A stretch of 64,000 bases of DNA from Mallotus nudiflorus (lineage: Eukaryota; Streptophyta; Magnoliopsida; Malpighiales; Euphorbiaceae), in assembly GCA_947683625.1 (NCBI GenBank), contig CANTUR010000193.1:4340001-4404000 (forward strand). The letters run 5' to 3'. Below, piece by piece: positions 47,607 through 59,186 of the stretch (position 1 is its first letter; each line of letters starts with the position of its first letter). The notes beneath the pieces were generated by a model that saw nothing but the letters and a program-made list of their open reading frames with translations, did not search any database and had not been told where the DNA came from. Both the position numbers and the translations under genes were made by a program.

Positions 47607-48863
47607 ATGGCTCCTAAACAACCAAGCAAAATTCCTTCATCTTCTCAAGATCCTTCCTCTAAGAAGGATAAACCTAAGAGAACACACTCTCTATTCTTTT
47701 ATTATACTTAAGAAATCAAGAAAAGAATGTCACAATTCCAAAAAAAAAAAGATTTCATTCCCTCAAGATTCATGGATGAACCTACTCTTAAAGCAATTGA
47801 TTGCTATGATGAAGTCAAGGATCTTCTTCTCAAAGGTGGGATATATATTTTGCTTTCTCACCTTTTCCATCTTATCGTTCTCTCATTATTGAATTTGTTT
47901 CATCATACACTCTTCGTTCTGTCATATTTGATGATGTTAATCCTTACTTCTTAATAATATTCAAATTATGGGGAAGAGATTGCTTCATGACTTATCAAGA
48001 GTTTGGCACTCTTTTTGGTTTTTCCTAAGAGTACATATTCAAGTTAACCCTCATTGGCTTGCTTCTTCATTTTGGGATGAAATCAAAGCTTCTAATGTTT
48101 CTCAATTCTCCATCGAACATACTAATGCCTCACACATCAAATCCAAAGCACTTTGGTGTGTTCATTAATTCATTACTTACTCTATTAATCGTAGAGATTT
48201 TTCAAATGAAGCTCTCTCTCTTTTGATGATCTTTTCATTCTTTATTATCTTCATCATAATGAAAAGATTACTTTCAAAAGATTTTTACAATGTAGAATTT
48301 GGCTAATTAGTGATAGTAACACTGGTGCAATTAGTATTAGTAGAATTGTCACAAACCTAGCTAAATTCTATAATATTAATCTTGACTCTCTACCCTTTAC
48401 CAAACCCATACTTCTTGATGAATCCTTTATTAGAAATTCCAAACAATTCACCTTTATTAATGGAGTTTGGATTTGGAAACATGACCTTAGAGCAAGTGAA
48501 AGTATTAAAGCTATATTTCAAGAATTGGAAGAGCAAGAAGGTCAAGATCTTAGGGAAGAAAAACAAGAACCTCAACCTCAATTGCTCCTCCACGAAAAGG
48601 AAAATAAGTGAAGGTACATATACTTAAAGTGCTCAAACTCAAGATGATGAGTCTCATTGGGTAGGATAAATCTTTAAACATATGTTCTTAATGGTATCCA
48701 ACTTTAATTCTCACTTTGATGAATTTGAATCCAATTTCAATGTGCATTTTAATTAAATCGATGACAACATTACTCATCTTCAACATGATATCCATTATAT
48801 TTATGAGCAATAAGGCTATACTTGCACCTATCCTCCACCTCCCTCATCCCCTCCTCTAGAATA
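47607..48863 (+). pseudogene. Extra ORF downstream of copia pol, ATHILA-ORF1-like
   Basis: From the ATG at 47607 (MAPKQPSKIPSSSQDPSSKK) the frame passes one stop near 47708, then reads FIPSRFMDEPTLKAIDCYDE, VKDLLLKGG, and after a +1 shift FAFSPFPSYRSLIIEFVSSY, LWGRDCFMTYQEFGTLFGFS. Later pieces include SHIKSKALWCVH, DDLFILYYLHHNEKITFKRF and FINGVWIWKHD, then an acidic/glutamine-rich tail to 48609. A further TYPPPPSSPPLE-like stretch ends near 48863. The layout (phenylalanine-rich block, 'FGRDY..TYQEFG.LFGF', 'HIKSKALRYIH', 'DDLFILYYLH') resembles the ATHILA ORF1 / plant transposon-protein domain. SIRE elements usually carry an env-like ORF here. The function is unknown; it is broken by stops and shifts. 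Confidence 0.6.
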
Positions 48864-49776
48864 GATCTTATATGTACTTTTCATTTGTCTTATTTTCAAT
48901 ATATGTGTGGTTTATTTTTCATATATGAGCCTCTAGCTAGTAGTTTATTTTTAGGCTCATTTTATGCTTGTTTATGTTTAGTTTATTTTGAATTTATTTT
49001 GAGTATTTTATCTTTGTACTGAATGCATTTTTCATATTTTTTTCATATTAATGAAAATTTCCTTTCTTTAAAATATAAATTTCTCTAGTATTCATTCTTT
49101 TTTATTTTTAACAAAAGGGGAGAAATATTTAAGATAGTGTTTCCTTTTCAAATTAAAAGGAATATTTTTTTTTTAACCTATGTGATAGTATGTCCTTAAT
49201 ATCAAATTTCTTTTTGAGAGAAAATTATTTGAATTTGAATATTATTTTTATATATGCCATATAATTTCTTAAGGATTTGATGTATCCTTGTTTTTCATTG
49301 TTTTGGTTCGTAATCTTTTATTTCCTCTATTATTTTTGGTCTTTAACATAGGGGGAGAAGAACCTATGTGATATTTATGCTTAGTGTTTATATTTGTAAT
49401 ATGTTAAATGTCATATAATCAATTAACTAGGTAAGCTCTATATGATTATATGAGGTCATCCTATATGTGCTATGTTTGTAATGCATTATATGCATATATG
49501 TTTAAAATTATTTCCTTCATATTGTCAAGCATTCTTTTTATGCTTTTAACACATTTGTTATGTTAGGCCATAATTTTCTTCTGATATTTTTTATATTATT
49601 TTTGTCATAGAGAATAAATTATAAATTTATATTTTTTATTATGTTCATATTCATATGGGGAGAAATAAAGAAATATATTTGATTTTATTTGATATCATAA
49701 TTATTATCACAATTGTTATCTATCACACATTTTACCTTGTATTATTTTTATCAAATTCAAAATAAGTTTGTCAAAA
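48864..49776. other. Non-coding 3' region of the copia element
   Basis: AT-rich sequence with GGGGAGAA words at 49118-49126, 49351-49360 and 49658-49665 leads to the polypurine tract. No gene is seen. Confidence 0.45.
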
Positions 49777-49792
49777 TCAAAAAGGGGGAGAT
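49777..49792 (+). other. Polypurine tract of the copia element
   Basis: CAAAAAGGGGGAGAT lies directly before the 3' LTR start TGTTAACC. Confidence 0.88.
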
Positions 49793-50918
49793 TGTTAACC
49801 TTACCAAGTTATCAATCTTGATTTTTTATCTTAACAAAATTATTTTTAAGCAACTAATGTGTTTGCTCCAAGTGTGTATAAGTTAAGAGTCAAAATAATA
49901 ATGAACTATCAAAGAGAAATCATTCTGGAAAGACATCAGAAGCATTATCTCAATCAGACTCATCACAAGGACTCAATTACATAACAGGTGAAAATCTTGT
50001 CATAGTCCTAATCAGGACCAAGGAAGTCCCGACCGGGAACAAGGAAGACCAATTTTTGCATAAAACTCAATTTTTGGCAGAACTGATCCCGATCCCAATC
50101 CAATGTACCGATCGAAACACTACTTAGGACATGGTAGTCATGACTGGAACATTAATATCCTGACCGGGATCAACGCAAAAATTTAAATACAATGACTTGT
50201 AACGACTATTCAATGCTCATCCCAACTAAGACTGATAATATCCCGACCGGGACGTGACAAATTGTAGATCAAAAGTTCAACTTTCATACAAATGGACTTC
50301 ATTTTTATTGGGAATAAAATTATTGCTTCCAATAGCTATAATTGAATTACTCAAGTATAAATATAACCTTTGAAGATTATCTTGAGGTTAAGAAACTTGT
50401 TTATTCATTATATACTTTCAAGCATTCAATTAAGCTCTTTAAACTCTTTCAAAATTCATTTTATTGTTGTATACTCTTGTGGGAGTTGGTGAGTGTTAAA
50501 ATAGAAATTCTTATTCTTTTATTTTCTAGGGTTAAGAAAATGGGAAATGAGATTCTATTCCAAAGGAATTGGTTTAATGTTTAGCCATTAAAACACTTAA
50601 AAATTCAATTTTAGTGTGAGCCTTGAAAGCACTTGTGAATTGGTTTTTGAATGAGTCTTGAAAACTCAAGTTGTAAGGTTTGAGTTGAGCCTAAAACTCA
50701 AGTTATGAAAATCAATCTAGGGAAGTAGATTATGGTGATTCAAAATCCTAACTTGGGGATAAGTTAGATGGAGACGTAGAATTATTAAGAATCCGAACAC
50801 TTTAAATTTTTGTGTTCATCATTCTTCCTTCTCAACATTTCTTTTAATTCTTGTTTAAATCTTTTAATTTCTTATTCTTGTTTAACAGTTCTATTCATCC
50901 CCCTTTAGGACTCTTTCA
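49793..50918 (+). repeat. 3' LTR of the copia element
   Basis: It is 1126 bp with intact TG...CA ends, is diverged from 40589-41637, and is followed by ATATT. Confidence 0.9.
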
Positions 50919-51660
50919 ATATTAACGATGCATTTAAAGTGCTCAATGAAATGCTTCAACCTGAGTTTGATTTTCATACTAATAATGTTGTTTTAGGTTG
51001 ACTTATAAAAGCTTTTATTTCTATAAATGCCTTTTAATGCAATCTTAACTATCAAATAGAAAGGAGTAACAAGAAGCTTAACATATAATTTGCAACTACT
51101 TAGAGCTACTTAAAGCTTATTCAAAGGGTTGCAGGGATTTAACCGTGGCATATAAATTCATTTACTCTTTTCACCTTATTATTTATGATGCAATATGATG
51201 GATGAAGGGGGTGGGAAGAGGATAAATAGAGAAATATAGAGGCAAACTAGATTACAAACTTATGTTTAACCTTTAAGTGACGCTTTTTTTTTCAATTTCA
51301 TGTTAGCTTGGTGACCAATATTTTGCAATTTTATTGATATTATGTTAGTTTTGATTGGTAAGTTATGATATTATAATATTCAATTCCATGTTCTATTTCA
51401 CCATCAAATGGGATAAGTAGCTATTTTAGTTATTGGGTGTAAACTAAGAAAGAGCATTGTAATATGGATATTGTACATGCCTTTTTAACTGAAATCCAAT
51501 GTTGGGCATGTACTTCAATTAACTCATTTCACTAACTGTTGGAGATAGTTTCATATTTTATTCCTAAGGCTCTTTTTGCTTATTTAGTGGTATACTTAAT
51601 AATGTTTTTTTTTTAGTTAAGATCATCTTTAGGTGATCAAATAAAAAAATCCATGCATGA
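50919..51660. other. MULE interior, right of the copia insertion
   Basis: I do not recognise a gene or element in it. Confidence 0.4.
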
Positions 51661-51664
51661 AGCT

Positions 51665-51895
51665 TATATGAAGTAAACTTGTTTGAGGAGCCCCATTTTT
51701 AAGCTTGCTGAAGGGCTTCGGACATTCCTAATAACTCTGCTTTAACCAGTGTATGCCTCCAATTAGAAAAGCAAATATCAAGATCCATGCTTTACGTTGC
51801 ATAAGACATTAACAAGACACTTTTTATGCCTAGAAGGCATCATCAATGTCAATCTTAGCCTAGTTTTGAGGGAATAGAGCCCTGTTGGCTATTAT
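51665..51895 (-). pseudogene. LINE-type RNase H relic
   Basis: On the minus strand, with frameshifts, the translation gives a PQN-AKIDIDDAF-like start, then LIFAFLIGGIHW and VKAELLGMSEALQQA, a stop and KWG. This is the pattern of the RNase H domain found in plant LINEs and LINE-derived host genes (DGA..., GF...IG, AEL.G...AL..A...G). The key acidic residue in AEL is kept, but a stop and shifts make it non-functional. It sits inside the putative MULE. It could be a captured fragment or an old LINE insertion. Confidence 0.55.
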
Positions 51896-52333
51896 ATCAT
51901 TTCAATGTTCATGTAGTTCTTCACTATCTAACAAGAGCTCAGTACCTAGAAACTTTTTGCTCTCTGAATTATCACCATAATTGGGTTATTAAAGAGCACA
52001 AAATGGTCTTTAAACAGGTATGTCACTTACATCAAACCCAAATGTCAAATAGCAACTCGGGCAAAGATAAAAAAAATCAAAAATTAAAATCAACAACAAC
52101 AACAATGTTGGTTTGCCTTTGTTCTCTTCCCTCAATTAAAAAATTAGAATCAAATTTCAAAATCAACAAAATCCAATTCTTTCAAAATCAATAAAACAAC
52201 AACAACAAAAAAAGAACCCCTTCTTTCTCTTCTTCTTTGCTTGATGCCATTTATCATTCCATTGATGAACCCAATAATGGCAGTAGTGGTGGTGGTTGTG
52301 GCAACGGAACACTATGATAGAGAAACATAACAC

Positions 52334-52390
52334 CCACACACAACTCAACTTTGTTTCTACTATCCACACACAACTCAACTTTGTTTCTAC
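52334..52390. repeat. Two-copy 30-bp tandem repeat
   Basis: CCACACACAACTCAACTTTG followed by TTTCTAC occurs twice in succession inside the MULE interior. Confidence 0.9.
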
Positions 52391-52694
52391 CATTCATTGC
52401 GATAATTTTATTAAAGATGAAAAAGATTTGTCTACTCTTCATCGAGCTATCTTGATTAATAGCTAGATGGAGAAGCAAACAAATCGTAGCTCTTTGCATT
52501 TCTACTTCAAGACATCAAGTTCAACTCAATAAAGAAGCAAATAAGCCTCTTCAAAATCAACCAATAAAAATACCTTATTTTTGCAATTGATAAGTTGTTA
52601 AAGATATAGAAAATCTGAAGAATCTTTAAAAAAAATTGGGGAAAGAAGAGGAGAAGGAATTTTTCTAGTGTTGTATATATGGATTGAATTTTTT

Positions 52695-52988
52695 TTTTTT
52701 TTTTAGAATTTTTATGTTTTATGTTTTGGTTTAGTGATTTTTGAATTTTTTTTATTAATGAGTTGTTTTAGTGTGGGTCAATGCATGGATGACATGTGTT
52801 TAGCTATTGGACAACTATATCCATATAAGCGTTAGCTAGGACGAAATTAACAGTGTTAGACATATAAACTGAAAAATATATAACGACGTAAAATATGTGC
52901 TTAAAAATTTTATAAAAAAAAATATACTTAAAAATCTAAAATTACGAAACCATATGATAATTTTTGATACTTTCCCCTAACTTTCCCC
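52695..52988 (-). repeat. Right terminal inverted repeat of the MULE
   Basis: Read on the minus strand it starts GGGGAAAGTTAGGGGAAAG. A 13-bp terminal reduplication (CTTTCCCCTAA twice) distinguishes it from the left arm. Confidence 0.75.
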
Positions 52989-52997
52989 TAATTTTTT

Positions 52998-55832
52998 CCT
53001 TAGGTAGTGTGCGAATTGTAGATTTAAACTATTATGTCATCGACCTACCGCACTTCAGAAAACTGACAAGTGATAATGGCAATGGCGGCTAATTGCTATT
53101 CTTTTCTGACTAATTGCTATTTTGTGCCAAAACGAAATCTTAAGTTGAATGTCAACAACTTCCAATTTTTATGGATTTACCTATACGTCACTACTCCTAT
53201 TGGGTAACCTAGGAATAAAAATCATACTATTAAAGAGAAGGAAAGTAATTCAGAAAGTGATTTAACATAATTTCTTTTTAAAAATATTTTAAAATGTATC
53301 ATTGATTAAAAAATTAATTTTATTTAATTTAAAAAAATTACTCTTATCATACAATCTAGCAATATTTAAATTATTTTATATTAATAATAAAAATATATTA
53401 TAATGTCAAGGGGCTTCTACAATGCCTAAACGTATAGATATCTTTAATTTGTAGCTATTGGATTAAAACATAAATTATAGGTCATTAGATTGAAATGAAA
53501 AAGAAAACTTACAACCTATACATAAGGTTATCTTCACAATTAACAAAAAAAATTTTGAACAGAAATTTTTTTTTCTCTATCCAAGTAATTATTTATATTT
53601 ATAACATGGTCATTTTGAAAAACAATAGATTAAAATATAATATATGGTGGATCATAAAATAAAAATTTCACTAATTTTTATAAAAAGGATATAGTTAACC
53701 ATAAAAGACCATATAAAAAAGATATTAGAGAATAAAAATTTCACTAATTTTTATAGTGATTAATCACACAATATCACAAAATATCAAGTAAAAAAATCAA
53801 AATATATATATATTTTACTAAATTCACGTATTATGAAAAATTCATAATAAAATAATATATGGTTACCATAAAATAATATATGTCGACTTTAAAATGATAT
53901 AGGTTGTCTACATACTATCAATTAAAAAAAAATTGATTGACTATGAAATTCCATTTTCAAAAATTTAATATTTATTTTTGTAAAATTAATTTTAATGATT
54001 TAATAAAAAAATATTATGATTTAATTATTTTTTACAAGATTAACATCATAAGTATTTTAAGTAAAAGTAATTTAAAAAGTAGTAAAGTATTAAAATTTAA
54101 ATCGGAGTAAGTTTGAATTTTCAATAATTAGTAATAGAATATAATTCAACTTGATTTACTATATTTTGAACTATCAATATATTTTAAAATTATCTTTCAT
54201 GATGAATACCTTCAAGGTATTGTAGAAAAATCCTTTAATGGCATTGAAAAGTGATCACAAACAATAATATATCAACTGTAATATCCGATTGCAGCCTTTT
54301 GATTAGCATTGAAGCATACAGGTCAGCATGTGGAGACCAAATACTAGGTACATAACAACCAACGATCTTCAATATTTGCTTCTCTCCTACTCCAATATAT
54401 AAACTTAGATATTATTCTGGTAAAAATTTCCTCTAAAATAAAAAGTCACTAGTTCAATTCATAACAATATAAATACAAGGAGAAGCATCCTTATGATTAA
54501 ACAAATAAAAATAAAAAAACATTTTAGATATTGAGATAAGATCTATAAAATATAAATTTAAATATTACTCTGTCAAAAGTTTTTTTTTTTTTAATAATGT
54601 CATGTTGAAAGTTAAATAGTTAAATAATAAAAACTTTTTTTAAATATAAAGTGAAAAGTTCAAGTAATGATAATATAATGTAAGTAGTTAAAAGTCCCTT
54701 ACAATAAAAATTAAAAAAAAAATCGTAGACATTATCCTTCAATGATCAATCCTATGGAGACGAGATGCACATAAATTGAAAGTTGAAGCTAAGTGGAGGC
54801 AAAGTTCAGCCAACAATGATAGATGGGTACACTAAGCGAACATGCCAAAAAAGTTGATACATATCTTAACTAAAGCAACAAGTCAGCACTACCATTCCCC
54901 CTGTTGTACAAGTACAGGACAGGCAAGTACCATCCAAATATGAACAATACAAACAAACGGCAGCAAATGTAATAAAATAAAACAAGAAACATATTATTCA
55001 TTTCATAGGTTTTGCATCCTGTGCTAATGAGATCAGCCGTGGAACCAACCGCTTGTCTTATTGTGTATCAAATTAAATGCTCGTATTCAAATGTCAATTT
55101 TTCTAAGTAATTCATAATTGCTCCATCCAACTTTTGCGTCTCTCTGATGCAGGTACCAAAGGGGAGCGGCTCGAATTGTCACTCTCTCCTCCCCAAGTAG
55201 TTCAAAAATCAAAATTATACTATCATTTTGTAATGCACCAAATTTTAAAGTGCACTTTATTAATCTCTTTTTTTTTTTTTCTCATTTTCTCTACATTGTC
55301 TCTAAAAACCTCTGTTATTGTAGTTTTTAAGATGGTTTTACTCTTTTTCTTTTATTTTTTATTTTTAAGTTAGTTATATTTCATAAATCTATATAGGTTC
55401 TATGTTATTTTGCTTGAATTGCCTCCATATAGTGAGGTTATGGTAGATATATTTCTAGATTTCTTTATCTAGTTATGTGTGTGTGTATGTTTTTTTTTTT
55501 TTTTTTTGTTCGTTTGATTCATCAAATAAGTTTGGTTCTTAATCTATTTTTCATGGAGTTTCATAGATCTAAACTTTCTTTATTTTGTTTTATGTGTTAT
55601 AGCGAGTTTATAATGTTCTTACATCATTGCATTTGTACTAGTTGGTGTTAATAGATTTGACTTAGTAAAAGAGTAATCTCAAAGTCCATCATCAACAATG
55701 ATTTGATTTAGTTTCTTTTCATTTCTATATATTGTAAGTTATAGTGATTTACTTTGAACTACATCTCTTTCTGCAAATCGATCTTTTACATGTAACCTTT
55801 GATCAATTATTAATGATATATAATTATGTTGT
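52998..55832. other. AT-rich intergenic DNA
   Basis: No convincing gene is seen. The stretch at 54750-55080 is less AT-biased and looks like transcribed or UTR-type sequence but has no frame. Long T-runs lie at 55268-55280 and 55490-55507. Confidence 0.4.
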
Positions 55833-55841
55833 TAAAAAAAT

Positions 55842-56325
55842 GGATAAGTATAATTTTTTTTTTTTTTTTTGGCATTTAAGTACCCTATATTACACATTTT
55901 TCATATTTTAGTACTTTTCTAACTAAAATCATTATATTTTATGAGAAAACATTAATATAATTTTAAATTTCAATGATAAATTTGTTCTCTATATATGATT
56001 TATAATCAATTTAACTGATTGGCTATGTTTAAAAATATTGTAAATTTATTTTAAAAATTATTTCTTTGTATTCAGAATGAAATTAAAAATACATCTAAAT
56101 TTAATTTTTTGAGAGTTTATTGTAATTAGTTGAATGATATATTACTCATTATATGATTTTAGCATTGAAAATGCATATTATTTTTACATTAAAGCATACA
56201 TTTTAAACAATATTTGTTAAAGTATAAAAAAATATGAAACATACGATACTTAAAATGTGAGAAAAAACCACAAAATTAGTTTTGCTAAAAGACAAAATCA
56301 CAGGGATCAAAATTGTACTTATCCC
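55842..56325. mobile_element. MULE-type MITE, 484 bp
   Basis: The left end GGATAAGTATAATTTT and the inverted right end GGGATAAGTACAATTTT match. The 9-bp duplication TAAAAAAAT flanks both sides (55833-55841, 56326-56334). It is non-coding, so an outside transposase would be needed. The A-rich duplication lowers certainty a little. Confidence 0.75.
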
Positions 56326-56344
56326 TAAAAAAATGTGCTTTTTT

Positions 56345-56460
56345 TTGTCTTACAGTAATTAGGGGAGAGGGAGAACACAAGTTGGGGACACGGGGTCTCA
56401 AACTCGAGACCCCACAAGGGCCTAGAGTAGAGCTTGGCCAACTCGGCCAAGGTGCTACTC
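56345..56460 (-). mobile_element. tRNA-related SINE
   Basis: On the minus strand the segment starts GAGTAGCACCTTGGCCGAGT and contains an A box TGGCCGAGTTGG (56438-56449) and a B-box-like GGTCTCGAGTTTGAG (56398-56412). It ends in a run of A next to 56341-56347. Spacing of about 35 bp between the boxes fits a tRNA-derived RNA polymerase III promoter. It would be copied by LINE machinery. It lies only 20 bp from the MITE at 55842-56325. I find no clear target duplication. Confidence 0.6.
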
Positions 56461-57078
56461 ATTTCAAACTTTTATTGACTTCATAAAAAATTGGGATTGA
56501 TTGACAACAATGGCAATTAAATGCTTGTCCATGCCTTTTTGTTATGACCCATATTTTTTAAATTATTTTATTTTATAATGAGATATGCAATGTTAATAAG
56601 ATTTGAAAATTTTATTGATTATTTTTGTTATTTTGTGATTAATTGCTAGTATTTTATGTTTAATTGGATTTTTCTACGTAAATATATTATTTTATTACTT
56701 TGGTCATTTAATTTGTGTGGTTATTATAATATTATTATTTCTATTAATGTCTTATCAAATTTCATTATTTATTTTGTTATTAAATTATTTTATTAATTGT
56801 ATTGTTATTTTGTGTATTATATTTACATATTATAATTAGGGTTTATTTTATGTGTGTGTGTATATTATAATGTATGTGTGTGTGATTATTTGTGTGTGTA
56901 TATATATATATATATGTATGTATTTATTGTGTGGTGGATATTTTCTTTAACATAAAGTTTTATTATTATATTATAAAGTTAATATATAATATATAATATA
57001 TAAATAAACATTCAAACACTTAACAAACAAACACAACAACATACATTCACACAAATAACACACACATATACACTATGT

Positions 57079-57294
57079 GTTATAGAGCAGCCAACACACC
57101 AAGTTCAAAGAATTCAACATGATGAAGATGAGCATGGTCAAGAAGGCAAGGATCAAGTTCAAGAGGTTTTGAGTCCAATCAGCATGCCTCAAAGACCTAT
57201 AACAAGGTCTCAATCTAAGAAGCTTCAAGAAGCCTTAATCCATCATCTACAAGGCTTAGTGAACTTAGCTAGTGAAAGTTTACAAGGACACTAA
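57079..57294 (+). pseudogene. Polyprotein C-terminal tail encoded inside LTR 'E'
   Basis: An open frame from the LTR start to TAA at 57292-57294 reads through a D/E/Q-rich stretch to PITRSQSKKLQEALIHHLQG. The tail of the gypsy element at 15985-22158 has ITRSKSKKLQETILGLIRD in the same relative position in its LTR. The two families therefore share the habit of ending pol inside the 3' LTR. As a solo LTR this piece has lost its upstream gene. Confidence 0.75.
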
Positions 57295-57629
57295 AGCTTT
57301 GTGCCAAGTGCAGCTCAAGTTCAATACAACTTAATTCAAGTCCAAGTTATTAATGGGTTTAATTAAGTATATAATTGGCCTCATTTGTTATGGGCTGGCC
57401 GAATATGCATGGGAGAATTATTTAAGCATTATTATTTAGGTTTAATTATGTTAAATAAGGGCTGGATGAATTTGTTATTTTAAAAGTCCATTAGTTTTAG
57501 TTAGTTTAATTATTCTTAAAATAGGAAGTATGTCAAAATTCCTATTTGAGGTCTGATTAGATTAATTTCCTATTTTTGTTATTAGGGTTATTAGTTTTCC
57601 TTACTCACTAAGGAAAACCTTGTAAAGGC

Positions 57630-57640
57630 TATATATATAT
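57630..57640 (+). promoter_or_regulatory. TATA-like box in LTR 'E'
   Basis: CTATATATATG lies about two thirds into the LTR, a normal U3/R border place. Confidence 0.45.
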
Positions 57641-59186
57641 GCCTTGGACGAATTTTATTATTCAGAATTGAAGTTTTAAAACCTAAAGGTTATTTTGCTT
57701 TTATCTTTGTGTTCTTGTGTAGAATACATGCTTTAAGGAACATTCAAGTAGATTGATCATCTTCTTGTGGAGTGTTTCGAAATTGGAATTTAGAAACGAG
57801 TTTTCTTTATTTTAATTCTTTAATCATCTAAGTAATCTTATTTCTAACCATTCTTAGGGGTTGTTGCTGAATTGACTATTGGGGTTTTCAAGTTAATGCT
57901 TTGGGGGTTCGAATACATAAAGGGGTTCTCAAGCTTATTCTTGGAGGTTCCGTATCACTATGCATCATCTTCCTCTCCCCCACTGTCAGGATTTCAAGCC
58001 GTCATTGTGCCTCCCTCAACTTCGTCAGACCACCCTCCTTCCAACTGCCTTCCGCCACCCTTCCACCTCTTTCTCTAGCATCGGTAGCTCCTTAAAACTA
58101 AAAGTGGTCGAAACCTTCCATTTCCGACCAACCTCCATTTTTCGGCCATCATTCTTCATGATTCTGGTGTCTATCAACTCCCCTAGCACCGGTGAGCATG
58201 AATCTAAGCTTAGTTTAATCTTTAATTTTCATTTTCTTGAGTTTTGATGATTTTGAGTTTATGGAGCTTTAGGGTTTTTGAATTTTTTTAAGTTTGATCT
58301 TGATGAATTTTGCAATCTCCCTTCACAAAAGTTGTTCCTGGTAGCTTAATCTACATGTCTATATTTTTTTAAAAAAAAATTGGAATTTATTTTAATTTTG
58401 TGAATTTTTGAATATTTTATTATTATGTAATTAATTTTAGTAAATTTATTTATTTAATTATGAAATTTGTTGATTTAGTGTTTTTATGGTTTTTATTAAT
58501 TTTAGTGTTGAGATTATAATTTTTGTGATTTTTATGTAATTTTTATAAATATTTTTATATTATGTCAATATTAGAAAATTAGGTTATATTTGAGTTTTTG
58601 TTGAAATTATAGTTTAATAATGTGTTTTAGTTGATATTGGTAATATATATATTGAGAAAATAATTTTTATGTATTTATATAATTTTTATAGAATTTTTGA
58701 GTAATATTAGTATATTATGTGTATTTTTGTATTATACAGTTAAATACATAATTTCGTTAAGATTATAGTTAAATATTATGTTTTAGTTGATTTTATAATT
58801 ATTTAAGGTAATAAAATGATTTTTACAAATTATTTACTATTTTTAACTAATTAATACTAATTTTCAAAAATTGTTTTCAAATAATATATTATATATGATT
58901 TTGGTAATTAAATGGGTTTTTAGTAATTTTTAATATGTATTTAGGCTATTTTAGTTATTTGAATATATAAAGTGAATTTTTATTAATTTATATTGAATTA
59001 TCAAAAAATTGGATTTTTAATAATAATATATTATTATTTCAGGGTTTTTACATAATTATTGAGAAAATAACTATTTTTGGTGTTTTAATGTTAAATATGC
59101 TATATTGTGATATTTTGAGGATATTTATGGTATTTATTGATTTTAATATATTTATTATATTAATTATATTTTTGATGAATTGTGGA

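Larger units (their letters stand above)
40589..50918 (+). mobile_element. Old Ty1/copia LTR retrotransposon with an extra 3' ORF, SIRE-like
   Basis: Plus-strand order is LTR (40589-41637), tRNA-iMet primer site, gag with damaged zinc knuckle, coiled-coil-like stretch, protease end, integrase, reverse transcriptase, RNase H, an extra ORF of about 1.25 kb, polypurine tract and LTR (49793-50918). Integrase before RT is the Ty1/copia order. LTR lengths differ (1049 and 1126 bp) and the LTRs are clearly diverged, with two deletions in the left one, so the element is old. Every gene is broken by stops. Flanking 5-mers ATGTC and ATATT agree only in part, which fits age or rearrangement. An extra ORF downstream of pol suggests the SIRE/Maximus lineage. 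Confidence 0.9.
39792..52988. mobile_element. Probable MULE (Mutator-like) with long TIRs, carrying a copia insertion
   Basis: Sequences 39792-40075 and 52695-52988 are inverted copies of each other. Both contain TTTTA(C)G(C/T)CGTTA, CAGTTTAT, CATCCAT.CATTG.CCCAC and ACAACTCATTAATAAAAAAA. A 9-bp direct repeat TAATTTTTT abuts the two ends (39783-39791 and 52989-52997), the duplication length of MULEs. Without the 10.3 kb copia element the MULE would be about 2.9 kb. No transposase frame is seen. The interior holds unassigned DNA (40076-40588, 50919-51660, 51900-52694) and a LINE RNase H relic. The low complexity of the 9-mer and possible independent insertions are the main doubts. Confidence 0.65.
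57078..57957 (+). mobile_element. Solo LTR 'E' of a Ty3/gypsy element (880 bp)
   Basis: It starts TGTTATAGAGCAGCC and ends GGTTCCGTATCA, with the 5-bp duplication CTATG at 57073-57077 and 57958-57962. A TATA-like CTATATATAT lies near 57630. Its first 217 bp are a coding tail. No internal region remains, so it is a solo LTR inside solo LTR D. Confidence 0.88.

Noticed and set aside
54750..55080. Possible 3' UTR or exon on the minus strand
   Set aside because: Composition is suggestive, but there is no frame, splice pattern or polyadenylation context that decides it.
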